Origin: an uncultured Oleiphilaceae bacterium
GTDB lineage: Bacteria > Pseudomonadota > Gammaproteobacteria > Pseudomonadales > Oleiphilaceae
Length of the DNA: 64,000 nucleotides
Direction of reading: 5' to 3'
Assembly (NCBI GenBank): GCA_913060665.1
Contig: CAJXUY010000004.1
Span: 62,001-126,000, forward strand
Shown here: positions 1 to 9,349 of the stretch, in pieces
How positions within the stretch are numbered: position 1 is the stretch's first letter
Layout of the letters: every line of letters begins with the position of its first letter
Position numbers and translations under genes: made by a program
The notes under the pieces: generated by a model
What the model was told of the DNA's origin: nothing
What the model saw: the letters and a program-made list of their open reading frames with translations, nothing else
Databases searched by the model: none

Positions 1-1269
1 CCCTTTTTTAAACAAGGCGCTAGCATCAATAAACTGGGTATTCGTATCCGTTTTATGTTTGGAGAGCACCAAAATGGTCACGGCGATGGTGGTACCAAAA
101 AATAAATTGGGCGCAAGTGAAATAACCGTTTCGACGTAGTTATTATCGACCAGATACTTACGGATTTTTTGCTCAGCGCCGCCCCGGTAAAAAATACCGG
201 GGAAGCAAACAATCGCTGCACGGCCTTTGCTCGAGAGATAACTCAATGCATGTAGCACAAAGGCAAAATCAGCCTTTGATTTTGGTGCGAGTACGCCCGC
301 AGGTGCAAAGCGTTCATCGTTGATTAGCGTTGGGTCATCACTGCCAATCCACTTCACCGAATATGGTGGATTAGAAACGATGGCATCAAAGGGTTTGTCT
401 TCACCAAAGTGCGGGTCGGTCAGGGTATTGCCTAGCTGCATATTGAATTTGTCATAGTTGATGTTATGCAAAAACATATTCATACGAGCTAGGTTGTATG
501 TCGTGTGGTTTATCTCCTGCCCGAAGAAGCCCTCTTCAATGGTATGTGCGTCGACATGTTTTGTGGCCTGCAAAAGCAGCGAACCGGAACCCGCAGCTGG
601 GTCATAGATTTTATTGACGCTGGTTTGTTTGTGCATGGCCAGTTGCGCGATTAGCTTGGAAACATGCTGCGGGGTGAAAAATTCGCCACCGGATTTACCG
701 GCATTGGCTGCATAGTTTGATATAAGGAACTCGTAGGCATCGCCGAACAGGTCGATATGGGCAGCGTCAAATTTACCAAACTCCAATCCTGCTACACCTT
801 TCAGCACATCAGCCAATCGGTTATTTTTTTCTTTTACCGTATTCCCTAAGCGATTACTGGTGGTATCGAAATCGGCAAACAGGCCTTTTATGTCGCCCTC
901 CGATGGGTAGCCGCTAGCGGAGGCTTCTATAGCGGCAAAGATCGCGGCCAGGTCGGTATTCAGGCTTTCATTGGTCTTTGCGTTTTTGGCGACATTCACA
1001 AACAACTGACTGGGGTAGATGAAATAGCCCTTAGTTTTGATAGCGTCGTCTTTGATGTCTGAAGTGATGACCTCATCGCCTAGCGATGCGTAATTGATAC
1101 TTTCATCATCGGCCTCGATGTAACTTGCGAAGTTTTCGCTAATGAAGCGGTAAAACAGGGTGCCGAGGACATATTGTTTAAAGTCCCAACCATCGACTGA
1201 GCCGCGCACATCGTTGGCGATGGCCCAGATTTGACGTTGAAGGGCGGCACGTTGTTGGATGCTTGTCAT
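1..1269 (-). CDS. hsdM: Type I restriction-modification DNA methyltransferase subunit M (HsdM), 3' end outside window
   Basis: An open frame of 423 codons runs from an ATG at 1269 to the window edge with no stop. The start reads [20 protein letters not shown], typical of HsdM N-terminal helical domains. It then has the S-adenosylmethionine motif [10 protein letters not shown] (around 715-745 reversed) and the adenine-methyltransferase motif NPPYS (around 365-380), so it is an N6-adenine methylase of the type I kind. HsdM normally has about 500 residues, so roughly a hundred are missing past the edge. hsdS and hsdR are not in the window and would be expected further left. A small helix-turn-helix gene lies 54 bp upstream on the same strand. 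Confidence 0.93.
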   Translation of the reverse strand, partial: MTSIQQRAALQRQIWAIANDVRGSVDGWDFKQYVLGTLFYRFISENFASYIEADDESINYASLGDEVITSDIKDDAIKTKGYFIYPSQLFVNVAKNAKTNESLNTDLAAIFAAIEASASGYPSEGDIKGLFADFDTTSNRLGNTVKEKNNRLADVLKGVAGLEFGKFDAAHIDLFGDAYEFLISNYAANAGKSGGEFFTPQHVSKLIAQLAMHKQTSVNKIYDPAAGSGSLLLQATKHVDAHTIEEGFFGQEINHTTYNLARMNMFLHNINYDKFNMQLGNTLTDPHFGEDKPFDAIVSNPPYSVKWIGSDDPTLINDERFAPAGVLAPKSKADFAFVLHALSYLSSKGRAAIVCFPGIFYRGGAEQKIRKYLVDNNYVETVISLAPNLFFGTTIAVTILVLSKHKTDTNTQFIDASALFKKG

Positions 1270-1323
1270 GTAGTCTTCCTGTTTATAATTGTTTGTTCGT
1301 TATATTTAAGAGGTTGTTCATTG

Positions 1324-1521
1324 CTATGCCAGTTCGAGCAGGTCACCTACCTGGCACTCAAACAGCACGCACAGCTTCTCAATGGATTCTAGGTCCACTT
1401 TCTGGGCCGTTTCTTTGTAGAGAAGCGTGATAGTAGCGCGACTAAGCCCAGTCTCTCTGGCAACGTCAGCAATACGCATCTTGTGTTCGCCCATCATACG
1501 GGCGAGATGGCAGCGGATCAT
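1324..1521 (-). CDS. Small XRE-family helix-turn-helix regulator (YozG-like)
   Basis: This 65-residue protein is almost entirely one Cro/C1-type helix-turn-helix: the segment IADVARETGLSRATITLLYKE (about 17-37) fits the two recognition helices, and the C-terminal part (LCVLFECQVGDLLEL) matches the usual last helices of the family. It is 54 bp upstream of hsdM on the same strand, so it probably acts as a controller of the restriction-modification genes. That role is inferred from position only. Family assignment is good; target is unknown. Confidence 0.8.
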   Translation of the reverse strand: MIRCHLARMMGEHKMRIADVARETGLSRATITLLYKETAQKVDLESIEKLCVLFECQVGDLLELA

Positions 1522-1716
1522 GGCTGTGCCTCTAGCAATTTGTTATTAGAATTAACACCGTAGCATACCAGCAATTATAGATTTGAGTAGCATTTTGTGA
1601 GTTCAACTTAAATTATTTCGATCAGAGAGATGTATGACTTTACTGCTTGGTACCTAAGATTTGTTTTCATCAAACGCGCCCAAAGCTGAATGCGGCGTTA
1701 TCGTAATCATATTTAT

Positions 1717-2190
1717 CTACGCTTGATTCGCACCGAGATCCAGTAGTCGAATAATCTGCCGGACATCACTCAAAGCTCTATGAGCAATAACCTCCCTTTC
1801 AATTTCTCTTTCAAAAAGCTGGAATAATGATGTATCGATAACGTCGTAAATAGAGCCAAAATTAAAGCTTGGCGCCTGCTTAGAATTTGCGAATAACTTA
1901 AGAATCCACCTTTTATCGAAAACAAAGGCGTCTGAATAAATTGTTTTGCCGGTAAGTTTTTGATTGAGTCTGCAACAAGCCTTATCTGCGTTTATACCTT
2001 CTGAGAAAAGAGTATCCCTTGAAATATGATGAATTTTGGTTTCAGCTTTCTCATCCCAATAAGTCCATGAACTTGCAGGTTTAATAAGAAAGCTATCAAA
2101 TTCATTAGGGCTATCGGTATCTTGCCATGCAATTTCTATAGGGTAACTTTCCTCTGACAGACCGCTTGCTTCAACATCAAATATTATCAC
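1717..2190 (-). CDS. DnaQ-like DEDDh 3'-5' exonuclease
   Basis: The 157-residue protein opens with MIIFDVEASGLSEESYPIEIAW, the Exo I motif (Asp5, Glu7) of the DnaQ/RNase T superfamily. A central SDAFVFDKRW gives the Exo II aspartate, and HRALSDVRQ near residue 138 gives the Exo III His-x4-Asp pair of the DEDDh subgroup. All four acidic residues and the histidine are present, so it should be active on DNA or RNA ends. It stands alone as a domain, without polymerase or helicase parts. It lies 60 bp downstream of the 192-residue unknown gene on the same strand and may be the last gene of the operon starting at 3707. Confidence 0.83.
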   Translation of the reverse strand: MIIFDVEASGLSEESYPIEIAWQDTDSPNEFDSFLIKPASSWTYWDEKAETKIHHISRDTLFSEGINADKACCRLNQKLTGKTIYSDAFVFDKRWILKLFANSKQAPSFNFGSIYDVIDTSLFQLFEREIEREVIAHRALSDVRQIIRLLDLGANQA

Positions 2191-2250
2191 CGAGGCATTC
2201 CCTTAAATTTACAACCTAAGAACGACACATAACTACTAGCAAGTCATGAG

Positions 2251-2829
2251 TTAACTAAAAATGATCGCTGTATTATGCTCAACACTTAGCCTTGCAGCCT
2301 CAAACAGTGCAATCCAAGCAATAAGCTCATCGCTATATTCCCTGTCATAATTCAATTCATCAGCAATATCATCTGTCATAACTCCATCTTCCAATTTAAT
2401 TCCAAGCGCAGGTGCTACATATATCAGCTCACTCATTAGTTCATAACTAGAACCTAGCCAGGTCCCTGGAATCCTATTTTCGTCAGCGATAACTCGATTG
2501 AACTTTATCGGTAAATAGAATCCGTTGTAATCAGAATGACAAACGAGATGGCTTTCAGATAGCGCACCTTCAGAACATGAGTTGGAACCGTTCTCTAGAG
2601 TGAAATCTACATATAGTTCACGTAACTGGTAGATTGCCGAGTATCTAAGAGAATCAAACGCCGAACGATTATTTAACCTTTCTAGTTCAACCGGCTCAAC
2701 GTGCTCTAGAAGCCCCATATCTCTTAGCACTGAGTTTATAGAGGCCAGTTGATGTTCAATTCTCTCGGCTTCACCTGGGTCATCCTTTAAAGCGCTAGCA
2801 TATGAACCCACACCTATCATTAGTCCCAT
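2251..2829 (-). CDS. Hypothetical acidic protein
   Basis: I do not recognise this 192-residue protein. It is acidic, has no signal peptide or membrane segment, and is mostly helical by composition, with an N-terminal hydrophobic stretch (GLMIGVGSYASAL) too short and broken to be a membrane anchor. It begins 17 bp after the stop of the gene at 2847-3707, so the two are almost certainly co-transcribed. Its start is an ATG at 2829. Position between a winged-helix-like protein and an exonuclease in an island suggests a defence or toxin/immunity role, but nothing in the sequence proves that. Confidence 0.6.
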   Translation of the reverse strand: MGLMIGVGSYASALKDDPGEAERIEHQLASINSVLRDMGLLEHVEPVELERLNNRSAFDSLRYSAIYQLRELYVDFTLENGSNSCSEGALSESHLVCHSDYNGFYLPIKFNRVIADENRIPGTWLGSSYELMSELIYVAPALGIKLEDGVMTDDIADELNYDREYSDELIAWIALFEAARLSVEHNTAIIFS

Positions 2830-2846
2830 AATTAGCTCCTATTCTG

Positions 2847-3707
2847 CTAAGCGAGGTGTTGCTTACTTTTATCTAGCCAATGAGGAATATCATAGGAAAG
2901 ATAAGCTCTTTCATCCTCACTCAAGAAATTGGTTTCACAATCACCAGTTGATGATAAAAATGGGGTTGGGTAACTATGATAAGCAGAGCCTAAACCGAAA
3001 AGTTCTTCCATCAATAGAAGGGTTATCGACGACGTTTGATGTGTTGCTTTTCTAACAAAAGGCTTAATCGCTTTATGAGCTTTTTTATATTCCAAATGGA
3101 ATTGATAAGCTTTTTGCACAACTCTCTCAACTCGAGTGCTAGCATTACCTCTCAAATAATAAAAACGCTCTTCAATTGGATTTGAGTCGTTCACTGCACG
3201 CCACAATAACATGTAGGTTTCAGAGAGGTTTCTATTACTCAGAATATCCCGAAGGCATGTCGTTACCGAATCTATGCCCTTATAACACGAGATATCTATT
3301 GCCGATATTTCGTATAGAAACATCATGCACTCATCAACAAGAACCTGACCCAATAGCTTTTCAATTTCTTCATCCTGATTCCAATTATGTTGCCCCAGCT
3401 CAAGACCTTCCAATAACCCTGAAAAAGACTGAGGACTATTCTCAACGGAGAGCTTTAATAAGGAATTAGGAGCAAAACTTGAAGCCTGGTTATTTTTCTG
3501 TGGAAGAGGCTTATCAGTCTCTAATTGAACAATATTCTTGTTTACTAACAAAGTGAAAAATTGATTGGCCAGATAAGTACTTGGTGTAAATGTATGCTTG
3601 CCTAGCAATCTTCTTGGAAACGGATTGCCATTGGTAGGAGCAACTACCATTAACGCGGCCAGAATCATCTTCTCAGGGCGAGTTAATTTACTTATTAGTT
3701 GCGACAT
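2847..3707 (-). CDS. Hypothetical protein, possible N-terminal winged helix
   Basis: The 286-residue product is unknown to me. The first ~60 residues (MSQLISKLTRPEKMILAAL... then TPSTYLANQFFTLLVNKNIVQLE) have the look of a winged-helix domain. The remainder is helical with a basic patch (HLEYKKAHKAIKPFVRKATH). I take the ATG at 3707 rather than an upstream TTG at 3746 because GAGAAGAG lies at ribosome-binding distance before it. It is the first gene of a minus-strand operon whose promoter sits in the palindromic region 3774-3822, divergent from an XRE regulator. Confidence 0.6.
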   Translation of the reverse strand: MSQLISKLTRPEKMILAALMVVAPTNGNPFPRRLLGKHTFTPSTYLANQFFTLLVNKNIVQLETDKPLPQKNNQASSFAPNSLLKLSVENSPQSFSGLLEGLELGQHNWNQDEEIEKLLGQVLVDECMMFLYEISAIDISCYKGIDSVTTCLRDILSNRNLSETYMLLWRAVNDSNPIEERFYYLRGNASTRVERVVQKAYQFHLEYKKAHKAIKPFVRKATHQTSSITLLLMEELFGLGSAYHSYPTPFLSSTGDCETNFLSEDERAYLSYDIPHWLDKSKQHLA

Positions 3708-3773
3708 TGTAGTTCTCTTCTCAACTTCGAGGGGCGACAGATTCAAAAATAAACTTAGGAAAACCTCTAGACA

Positions 3774-3822
3774 AATGTCTCGAATTTCGAGACATTCTAG
3801 TTTGTCTCTATGATCGAGACAA
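3774..3822. promoter_or_regulatory. Divergent operator/promoter with two inverted repeats
   Basis: 3774-3796 is a perfect palindrome with 11-nt arms (AATGTCTCGAA / TTCGAGACATT) around a single T. 3802-3822 carries a second inverted repeat, TTGTCTC / GAGACAA, with a 7-nt centre. Read on the minus strand, TTGTCT (3822-3817), a 17-nt spacer and TAGAAT (3799-3794) form a sigma-70-like promoter for the operon beginning at 3707. The first palindrome overlaps its -10 box and the second its -35 box. The second also touches the start of the divergent XRE gene, so that regulator probably represses both sides. Confidence 0.7.
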
Positions 3823-4061
3823 TGAAAAGATCATTATATTCTCAAAAATATGAAATTCTGCGGCGATGGCTAAAAGAAGAGCGCCTGAAGCAGGAGGGCC
3901 TGAGTATTCGAAAGCTGGCTGAAGCTTTGGATATTCATCATTCTATTGTTGGAAAAATAGAGCAAGGTGAACGTAAGCTCGATATTATTGAGTTTGTTGA
4001 GTATTGTGATGTTCTTGGTGTAGACCCAAAGAAGGGTATTGAGCTGATTAGAGAAACGTAG
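3822..4061 (+). CDS. XRE-family transcriptional regulator, likely autoregulated
   Basis: A 79-residue Cro/C1-type regulator (83 if the ATG at 3810 is used). The helix-turn-helix is LSIRKLAEALDIHHSIVGKIEQGERKLD, with the classic Q-G-E-R ending. Most of the protein is this domain plus a short helix, as in phage repressors and toxin-antitoxin or restriction controllers. I favour ATG 3822 because the 3810 codon lies inside the inverted repeat, but either is possible. It is the only plus-strand gene in the island, divergent from the 3707 operon and convergent with the helicase gene that ends at 4110. Confidence 0.82.
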   Translation: MKRSLYSQKYEILRRWLKEERLKQEGLSIRKLAEALDIHHSIVGKIEQGERKLDIIEFVEYCDVLGVDPKKGIELIRET

Positions 4062-4109
4062 GCTAATACACTTGGACCGGTAAAGTTCTTTTATTTGGTT
4101 TGTTAAAAC

Positions 4110-6275
4110 TTATGAAAGCAGCTTACTCAAATAACTGTTTCTAAAGTGCGCATTGCTTGCGTTAGTAGTTATTTCGACAAAATCATCTTCATTTCCGACA
4201 ATATGTATCTCAGACTCTGCTCTAGTTATGGCAGTATAAAGCCACGCACGATCTACAACCTTACCCTTCTTAAGGGCGATAATTACGCGAGGAAATTGAG
4301 AGCCTTGTGCTTTGTGAAGCGTTATTGCATAGCCTAGCTCCATACAGTCTAGTACTGGCTGGCTTATAGAGACCTTTTCGCCAACATCTAACGTGACTTC
4401 TCCGAAGGAATCTTCAGCGCCGTTAACACTACTTAAAACACCTAAGCTCCCGTTTTGGAGACCTTTATCATATTGATTCTGAGTGAATAGAATTGCGTCA
4501 TTTAAACGTAAGTCTTGGAAAAACCGCTCTCCATGAAGCTCAAATTCAAGTCTCTTCCCTTTAGGGTTTACTTTGTTTTGAATGAGGCTATTAACTTCTC
4601 TGACTAATACCTTTGTCGGAGCCATTACACAGCTACTGCTCGGGTTGCGAGAATAAAGATCGCAGCATACTTGAGCAATCTTATCTTTATCTGTCGCATG
4701 AAAGTAAATATTACCCATTGAGAGCTGCTCTGGTACAACGCCATTATTAATAGATTTGGAGTACTCAGGGATGCCTGTACTTCCTTCCTGGCGCTTCACA
4801 ATATCTAGCATGGTATTAGCAATAGACTTTGAATGAACTATGTCAGCGAGCACCTTACCACAGCCAATAGGCGGCAACTGGTCAGGGTCGCCTGTGAATA
4901 TAATTCTGACTGATGGGTGTATATGATTTACAAGCCTGTACATGGTCGGCAGGTCAATCATCGAAGCTTCATCAATTACCAATAGGTGATGTCTTTGCTG
5001 AGGCGTTGGTTCGATAGCATCGTTCCTAAGCAATGCTGCAATTGTTTTTGTGAGAAAACCGATTGACTCATGTAGACGCATTGCAGCTCTGCCACTGAGA
5101 GCGACGGCATGGATTTCATATCCCAGTGCGCTATAAGCCCTAAGAGCAGTTCTAAGCACGGTGGTTTTTCCTGTACCCGCTCCTCCTGTAATACAGCTAA
5201 CACCATTATCCAAACATACTGAAACAGCTTCACCCTGCTTCTTCGTCAATTCGTAAGGGAGTTCTTCAGCAGCTTGGTTAAAAGCATTGTAAGCTTCCTG
5301 TCCAAATAGATCTTTCTGACTCGACAAAGCTTTCAGTCGCTTTGCAACAACATTCTCCATAAGCAACTGAGCTGTTGGGTGATAAGTACCTTGCTCCGGA
5401 TTGATAATGAATTGAGCCTTAGTGTAGCCAGTACTATAAGCCTGACTAATCACGTCTTTATCTTTAAGCAATTTTCTTAAGCAAGGTCGCAGGCTTGCCT
5501 GGTTTGTATAAGTATGGCCTTTTTCAATTTCTTTTCTTATTGCTACTTCTAAAGCTGCACTAAGCCTCTTGGGATCATTATCAGTGATTTCAAGTTTAAA
5601 GCTTTTGTTAGCGAGCATATGATCAATATCTTCAAAAGGCATTCCGAATCCAACAAGCAGATACGGATTTTCTTTAATTGCCTGTATAGATTTCTCACCG
5701 TGATACTTCAGCAGCCTTTGCTGAACGCTAGCAGGAATTTTTCTTTCTGACATCCAGTTACAAAACGCGAGGTTCTTATATTTGGCATAACCGGCAAACA
5801 GTGCATCTATGGACTCATTGCTCAGAATGTCTCTTAGGCGCTTCCTCGAATTAAATGTATCAGCCTGAAGGACTGAATGAAAATCACGCCCCAGAGTCTC
5901 CCAAAGCGATCTAGCTTTACTTTCCCCAACACCCTTAAAGTCTTTTTCTTTTGCAATAAACCGTATTAGCTGCTCACCTGATTCAGGCAACTGACACTCA
6001 ACCCTCTCAGGCTTTTCATATGTATGCTGCTCCATCAGGTAGTCACCATGGTTGATCTCTGTTACAGATCGAAAACCTACTACTGACCATTGCTGCCCAA
6101 TCGAGGGCCGAACCGGAAGGCTGTTAGGGTCTGCAATGACCGTAACATAGTACTTACCACTATTTACCCTGTAGCTATCCCTTTTCAAAGGAATACCGGT
6201 AAAGATCACTAGATTTGTTGAGGTGTGAGGTATGCTTGTGACCCGTAATTGATCTTCATTCAAAGCTAGTGTCAT
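4110..6275 (-). CDS. RecD2-like superfamily 1 DNA helicase of the recombination module
   Basis: This 721-residue helicase has Walker A GGAGTGKTT at about 363, Walker B/DEAS (VIDEASMIDL) at about 433, motif III GDPDQLPPIG at about 460 and the C-terminal motif HKAQGSQF at about 653, all in RecD order. An N-terminal OB-like part and a helix-hairpin-helix (GVGESKARSLWETLG, near 118) place it with RecD2 rather than the shorter RecD of RecBCD. No RecB or RecC gene is nearby. It is the last gene of the module and overlaps the coiled-coil gene upstream by ATGA. It would unwind DNA 5'-3' by family knowledge; a role in element movement is inferred from the equivalent gene at 49670. Confidence 0.9.
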   Translation of the reverse strand: MTLALNEDQLRVTSIPHTSTNLVIFTGIPLKRDSYRVNSGKYYVTVIADPNSLPVRPSIGQQWSVVGFRSVTEINHGDYLMEQHTYEKPERVECQLPESGEQLIRFIAKEKDFKGVGESKARSLWETLGRDFHSVLQADTFNSRKRLRDILSNESIDALFAGYAKYKNLAFCNWMSERKIPASVQQRLLKYHGEKSIQAIKENPYLLVGFGMPFEDIDHMLANKSFKLEITDNDPKRLSAALEVAIRKEIEKGHTYTNQASLRPCLRKLLKDKDVISQAYSTGYTKAQFIINPEQGTYHPTAQLLMENVVAKRLKALSSQKDLFGQEAYNAFNQAAEELPYELTKKQGEAVSVCLDNGVSCITGGAGTGKTTVLRTALRAYSALGYEIHAVALSGRAAMRLHESIGFLTKTIAALLRNDAIEPTPQQRHHLLVIDEASMIDLPTMYRLVNHIHPSVRIIFTGDPDQLPPIGCGKVLADIVHSKSIANTMLDIVKRQEGSTGIPEYSKSINNGVVPEQLSMGNIYFHATDKDKIAQVCCDLYSRNPSSSCVMAPTKVLVREVNSLIQNKVNPKGKRLEFELHGERFFQDLRLNDAILFTQNQYDKGLQNGSLGVLSSVNGAEDSFGEVTLDVGEKVSISQPVLDCMELGYAITLHKAQGSQFPRVIIALKKGKVVDRAWLYTAITRAESEIHIVGNEDDFVEITTNASNAHFRNSYLSKLLS

Positions 6276-6709
6276 CGAGGCATAAACCCCATTTCGGAAA
6301 GAGTTTCCGAGAGTTCACCAAAACGCTCTAATCGCCCCTCTAGCTCTTTAACCTTTGCCTTCAACTCAATATTTTCTGCTTCCAAGGATGACAATCGTTT
6401 TGAGTCGAGTAACTTTCGATTAGCAGTGTTATCGTACTTTTTAGGGCTGCTCTGTGCTTTCTTACCAGTCTCAGATAAAGAAGGAAGGATACCCTTTTTA
6501 CGCAGTCTATCCTCCAGTTCCTTTAAGGCTTTTCTTACCTTCGAGTTATTCTTGAGAGCTTCATCTGACAAACCCGATAGCTTTTTAATCTGTCCCTTGT
6601 TGAGTTTGCCAGTTGGATGGTAGATGATGTCAGCGAAATCATCATCAGACATTGTACTTTCCCAGACATTGAACAACTCAAAGTAGTGATCACCTTTCTT
6701 CCTACTCAC
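6272..6709 (-). CDS. Small coiled-coil protein of the recombination module (second)
   Basis: This 145-residue basic protein has a C-terminal coiled coil (SSLEAENIELKAKVKELEGRL, about 107-128) after a lysine-rich linker. No catalytic motif is visible. It overlaps the helicase start by four bases and lies 46 bp after the other small gene. The protein at 49236-49673 has the same length, position and design (C-terminal VAELEAENRALKKQL, then a short tail with a glycine-phenylalanine pair), although overall identity is low. I infer that both are accessory DNA-binding or bridging proteins for the recombinases. Confidence 0.72.
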   Translation of the reverse strand: MSRKKGDHYFELFNVWESTMSDDDFADIIYHPTGKLNKGQIKKLSGLSDEALKNNSKVRKALKELEDRLRKKGILPSLSETGKKAQSSPKKYDNTANRKLLDSKRLSSLEAENIELKAKVKELEGRLERFGELSETLSEMGFMPR

Positions 6710-6755
6710 AAGCTCTTACCCCCCTAAACAGAGTCAAACATTTTCTTATAGAACA

Positions 6756-7154
6756 TCATCTCTTCGCATACTGAACTAAAGGTTGATCCAACTTGGTTTG
6801 CGATACACCATACATATCAGCATTCGCCTGCCATATCTTAAATCTCTCAAGCAATTTCTGATTAACAAACTTTAGTCTTTGATTATCTTCAGTGAGCTTT
6901 TCGATACGTTCATTCGCTTCGTTGATATCTTTGATCCAGCCGGCTTTCTCCGTTGGAGCCTTAAGCGCAGTCTTGCGGTCCTTCATAGCTATTTGAAGCT
7001 CTGTCAACTTCGCATAAGACTGGCGAGAACGAATGATTCCCAACCTCCTTTCACACGCCTCAACCAAGAGTGGCCACGTCAATTTAGGCTCAGACCACTC
7101 TTCAATTAGTTTCTTAATACGTGTAACGTCCTTCTCTGTTAAGTGTGGACCCAT
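6756..7154 (-). CDS. Small coiled-coil accessory protein (TnpC-like position)
   Basis: The product has 132 residues: an N-terminal helical region containing EEWSEPKLTWPLLVEACERRLGI and a coiled coil at about 77-112. It starts 2 bp after the third recombinase stops. The equivalent protein at 48810 has a matching HSWQGRLTWDLYAKKLAKRL segment, so the W-x(4-5)-LTW core is shared between the two islands. In Tn554 the small gene tnpC (about 125 residues) follows two tyrosine recombinases and aids transposition; GmtX of the gamma-mobile-trio is another small third partner. Homology to either is suggested by position and size, not shown. Confidence 0.7.
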   Translation of the reverse strand: MGPHLTEKDVTRIKKLIEEWSEPKLTWPLLVEACERRLGIIRSRQSYAKLTELQIAMKDRKTALKAPTEKAGWIKDINEANERIEKLTEDNQRLKFVNQKLLERFKIWQANADMYGVSQTKLDQPLVQYAKR

Positions 7155-7156
7155 AG

Positions 7157-9349
7157 TTATACCTCAATTTCATCCAGTATTGCTGACAATTCATCCAAAG
7201 ATGGCAATGCCTCTTGTTTTTCAGCCTCTATGGTCTTTGGGTCTATAATGCCAGCCATGGCAGCTGCGTTGTTCGTGAGGTTCCATCCGTCATCGGTATT
7301 CCATACGATGTCACCATTTTCAAGTCCAGGATCTTCGAGGAGTTTGACCAGTGCGTCGCACTTGAAAAGGTCCTTACATACTTTGGTCACCCATTCCGTT
7401 GCACCAATTTCCCCCCTAGACTCTGCAGCAATAGCATCACGATATCGTTTTTGCAGGTAATCCCGCTCCTCTTTGATGTTCTTAAGTTTTTCTTCATCGC
7501 CCTTGACGCAGGCGAGTTTTCCGCATCGCAGACACGACCCCATTTTGGGGCAAGGGTCACTGGCAAAGTTGTGCACACAAAGGCCAAGATGCGTTTGGTG
7601 AATAACTCGGTCCTGACCGCCTTCTGCAAGTTCAGTCACATCGCTCAGACTTAAGGGCGCATTGGTCATGATCTTTTCAAGACGACTTTCGGCATTACTC
7701 TGTTTCGTTTTAGGGTGAACCGCAGCGACAGCTTGGGTGCGCTCCTCAACCGTTTCATGGTTGTAGACGGAGCCCATACTTGTTCGACCTGAGAACGCAT
7801 CGATGAGCAGTTGAGACAAACCTGCGCGATGCATCTCTGTATTCATTTCGTGGCGAAAGGCGTGTGTGTTCACCTTGACGCCTTTGTAACCATGCCGCTC
7901 GAAAATGCCTTTCGTATTTCCTCCGCTGGACAATTGCGATATCATTCGGTGCCTAGAGGCCGCGTTTTCCACACCAAAATCTAACGTCGCTATCCCCTCC
8001 GAGTTAAGCGCACCTGTGCGGACCGTGAATAGCGCATCACGATACTTCACACGTTTTTTGCCATCCTCGGAAGGCGAGGTGTACGGAAAGTCTTTGGGCA
8101 GATATTTTTCGCGCATCAGGGTGTTGAGCTTGCGCAGCGTGATAACCGCTTTATCGTCAAAATCTCGCCGCACACCTTTCACGCCCATAACGTGGACTGG
8201 CTTTCCCTTGCTTGTATCCCAACCATTCAGCATCTCATCTATTATCTCCCGTGCAGCAGGACTCAATGACTTTTTCTTAGCGAGTTTATCGATGTAGGAG
8301 TTCTTGAAAGTTGATCTAGGCGCCTTATTTCCTGACAGAACTAGCTTGAGTGCAGAGCATGCTTCTGCGTAGGTCAATGGCTCATCTAACCCTTTATTCG
8401 GAACACCCTCATGCGGCGGAAATTCATCAGGATGATCTTCCAACCAAGCAGCATACTCTCGGGCTCCTTCGGTAATGGGTAGCATCCGTTCGATAAGACG
8501 GTTTACAACCTGCTCCATGCCTACTACGACTGGCTTAAGCGTCGCACCGAAACCCTTTTCGGAATACCATAGCAAGAACATGCGCTGACCACCATTTGCA
8601 CCCTCCTTGAATACGATAGGATCGCATTCAATGTCCGCCAATTCACCCACGCGGGCTGGCTGACTCAGCAATAAGGCACAGGCTGAGGTGACTACAATGT
8701 CTAGCGGATTGGTCAAATCGTTGTTGAACAGCTCGCCCAGAGCTTGAATTGACTCTCGACTCGGTAATTTCTTTTCTCGATCTTGTTTCTGTTGCTTTAG
8801 GGTGCCCACAGATACTTGCTTCAGAGGCGAAATCCAACGGAAGGGCTTGGCAAGCAATCTTTTCTTTGTCATCAACTTAACGACTTGCTCAAGACTCTTA
8901 CCTCTAGCGTACGCATTATTTCCTCTTGCCCACTGTAAATGCATCAGCTCGCATGCTCGGTTGCAGACCGGAGCTGACACCTTCGTCACGTCCCGTGCGC
9001 CCGTCAACTCGACTAATGCGTCCTCTAGAGTCCTGATGCAAGAAAGCCAATCTTGAGCGGATTTTTTATTAAGATACACACAGCGGTAAACAATGATCGC
9101 TTTGGCAAAATCCACAAAAGGGGGCTGCATATACAGCTTGGTTTCAGCTTTGCCGTTTTTATTATGCGCTAACTGCGTGAATGAACTGCATTCCAATCCC
9201 GATTGGTGCCATGAGTTCATATCCCATCGAATGCCTTCATGGACCCGACTACTCTTAGGTAGAGAATCTTTTGCCCACGCGATAAAGGCATCCAACTGCT
9301 CGGCAGCCTCAAGGTTTACCTTAGGTTTAAAATCAATGATGTCACTCAT
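7157..9349 (-). CDS. Tyrosine recombinase, third of three (large, cysteine-rich C-terminus)
   Basis: At 730 residues this is about twice the length of a simple phage integrase. The catalytic domain shows the first arginine in ARVGEL (about 231), His-x-x-Arg in THAFRHEM (about 495) and a candidate nucleophile tyrosine in SVYNHE (about 525). After it comes a cysteine cluster (CVHNFASDPCPKMGSCLRCG, about 592-611) that looks like a zinc site, then a coiled coil. The large size recalls Tn554 TnpB and GmtZ. Its start overlaps the stop of the second recombinase by ATGA, so translation is coupled. The counterpart in island 2 is 46681-48810. Confidence 0.88.
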   Translation of the reverse strand: MSDIIDFKPKVNLEAAEQLDAFIAWAKDSLPKSSRVHEGIRWDMNSWHQSGLECSSFTQLAHNKNGKAETKLYMQPPFVDFAKAIIVYRCVYLNKKSAQDWLSCIRTLEDALVELTGARDVTKVSAPVCNRACELMHLQWARGNNAYARGKSLEQVVKLMTKKRLLAKPFRWISPLKQVSVGTLKQQKQDREKKLPSRESIQALGELFNNDLTNPLDIVVTSACALLLSQPARVGELADIECDPIVFKEGANGGQRMFLLWYSEKGFGATLKPVVVGMEQVVNRLIERMLPITEGAREYAAWLEDHPDEFPPHEGVPNKGLDEPLTYAEACSALKLVLSGNKAPRSTFKNSYIDKLAKKKSLSPAAREIIDEMLNGWDTSKGKPVHVMGVKGVRRDFDDKAVITLRKLNTLMREKYLPKDFPYTSPSEDGKKRVKYRDALFTVRTGALNSEGIATLDFGVENAASRHRMISQLSSGGNTKGIFERHGYKGVKVNTHAFRHEMNTEMHRAGLSQLLIDAFSGRTSMGSVYNHETVEERTQAVAAVHPKTKQSNAESRLEKIMTNAPLSLSDVTELAEGGQDRVIHQTHLGLCVHNFASDPCPKMGSCLRCGKLACVKGDEEKLKNIKEERDYLQKRYRDAIAAESRGEIGATEWVTKVCKDLFKCDALVKLLEDPGLENGDIVWNTDDGWNLTNNAAAMAGIIDPKTIEAEKQEALPSLDELSAILDEIEV

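Noticed and set aside
7214-7654. 146-codon plus-strand open frame
   Set aside because: It lies wholly antisense to the third recombinase, with no family features.
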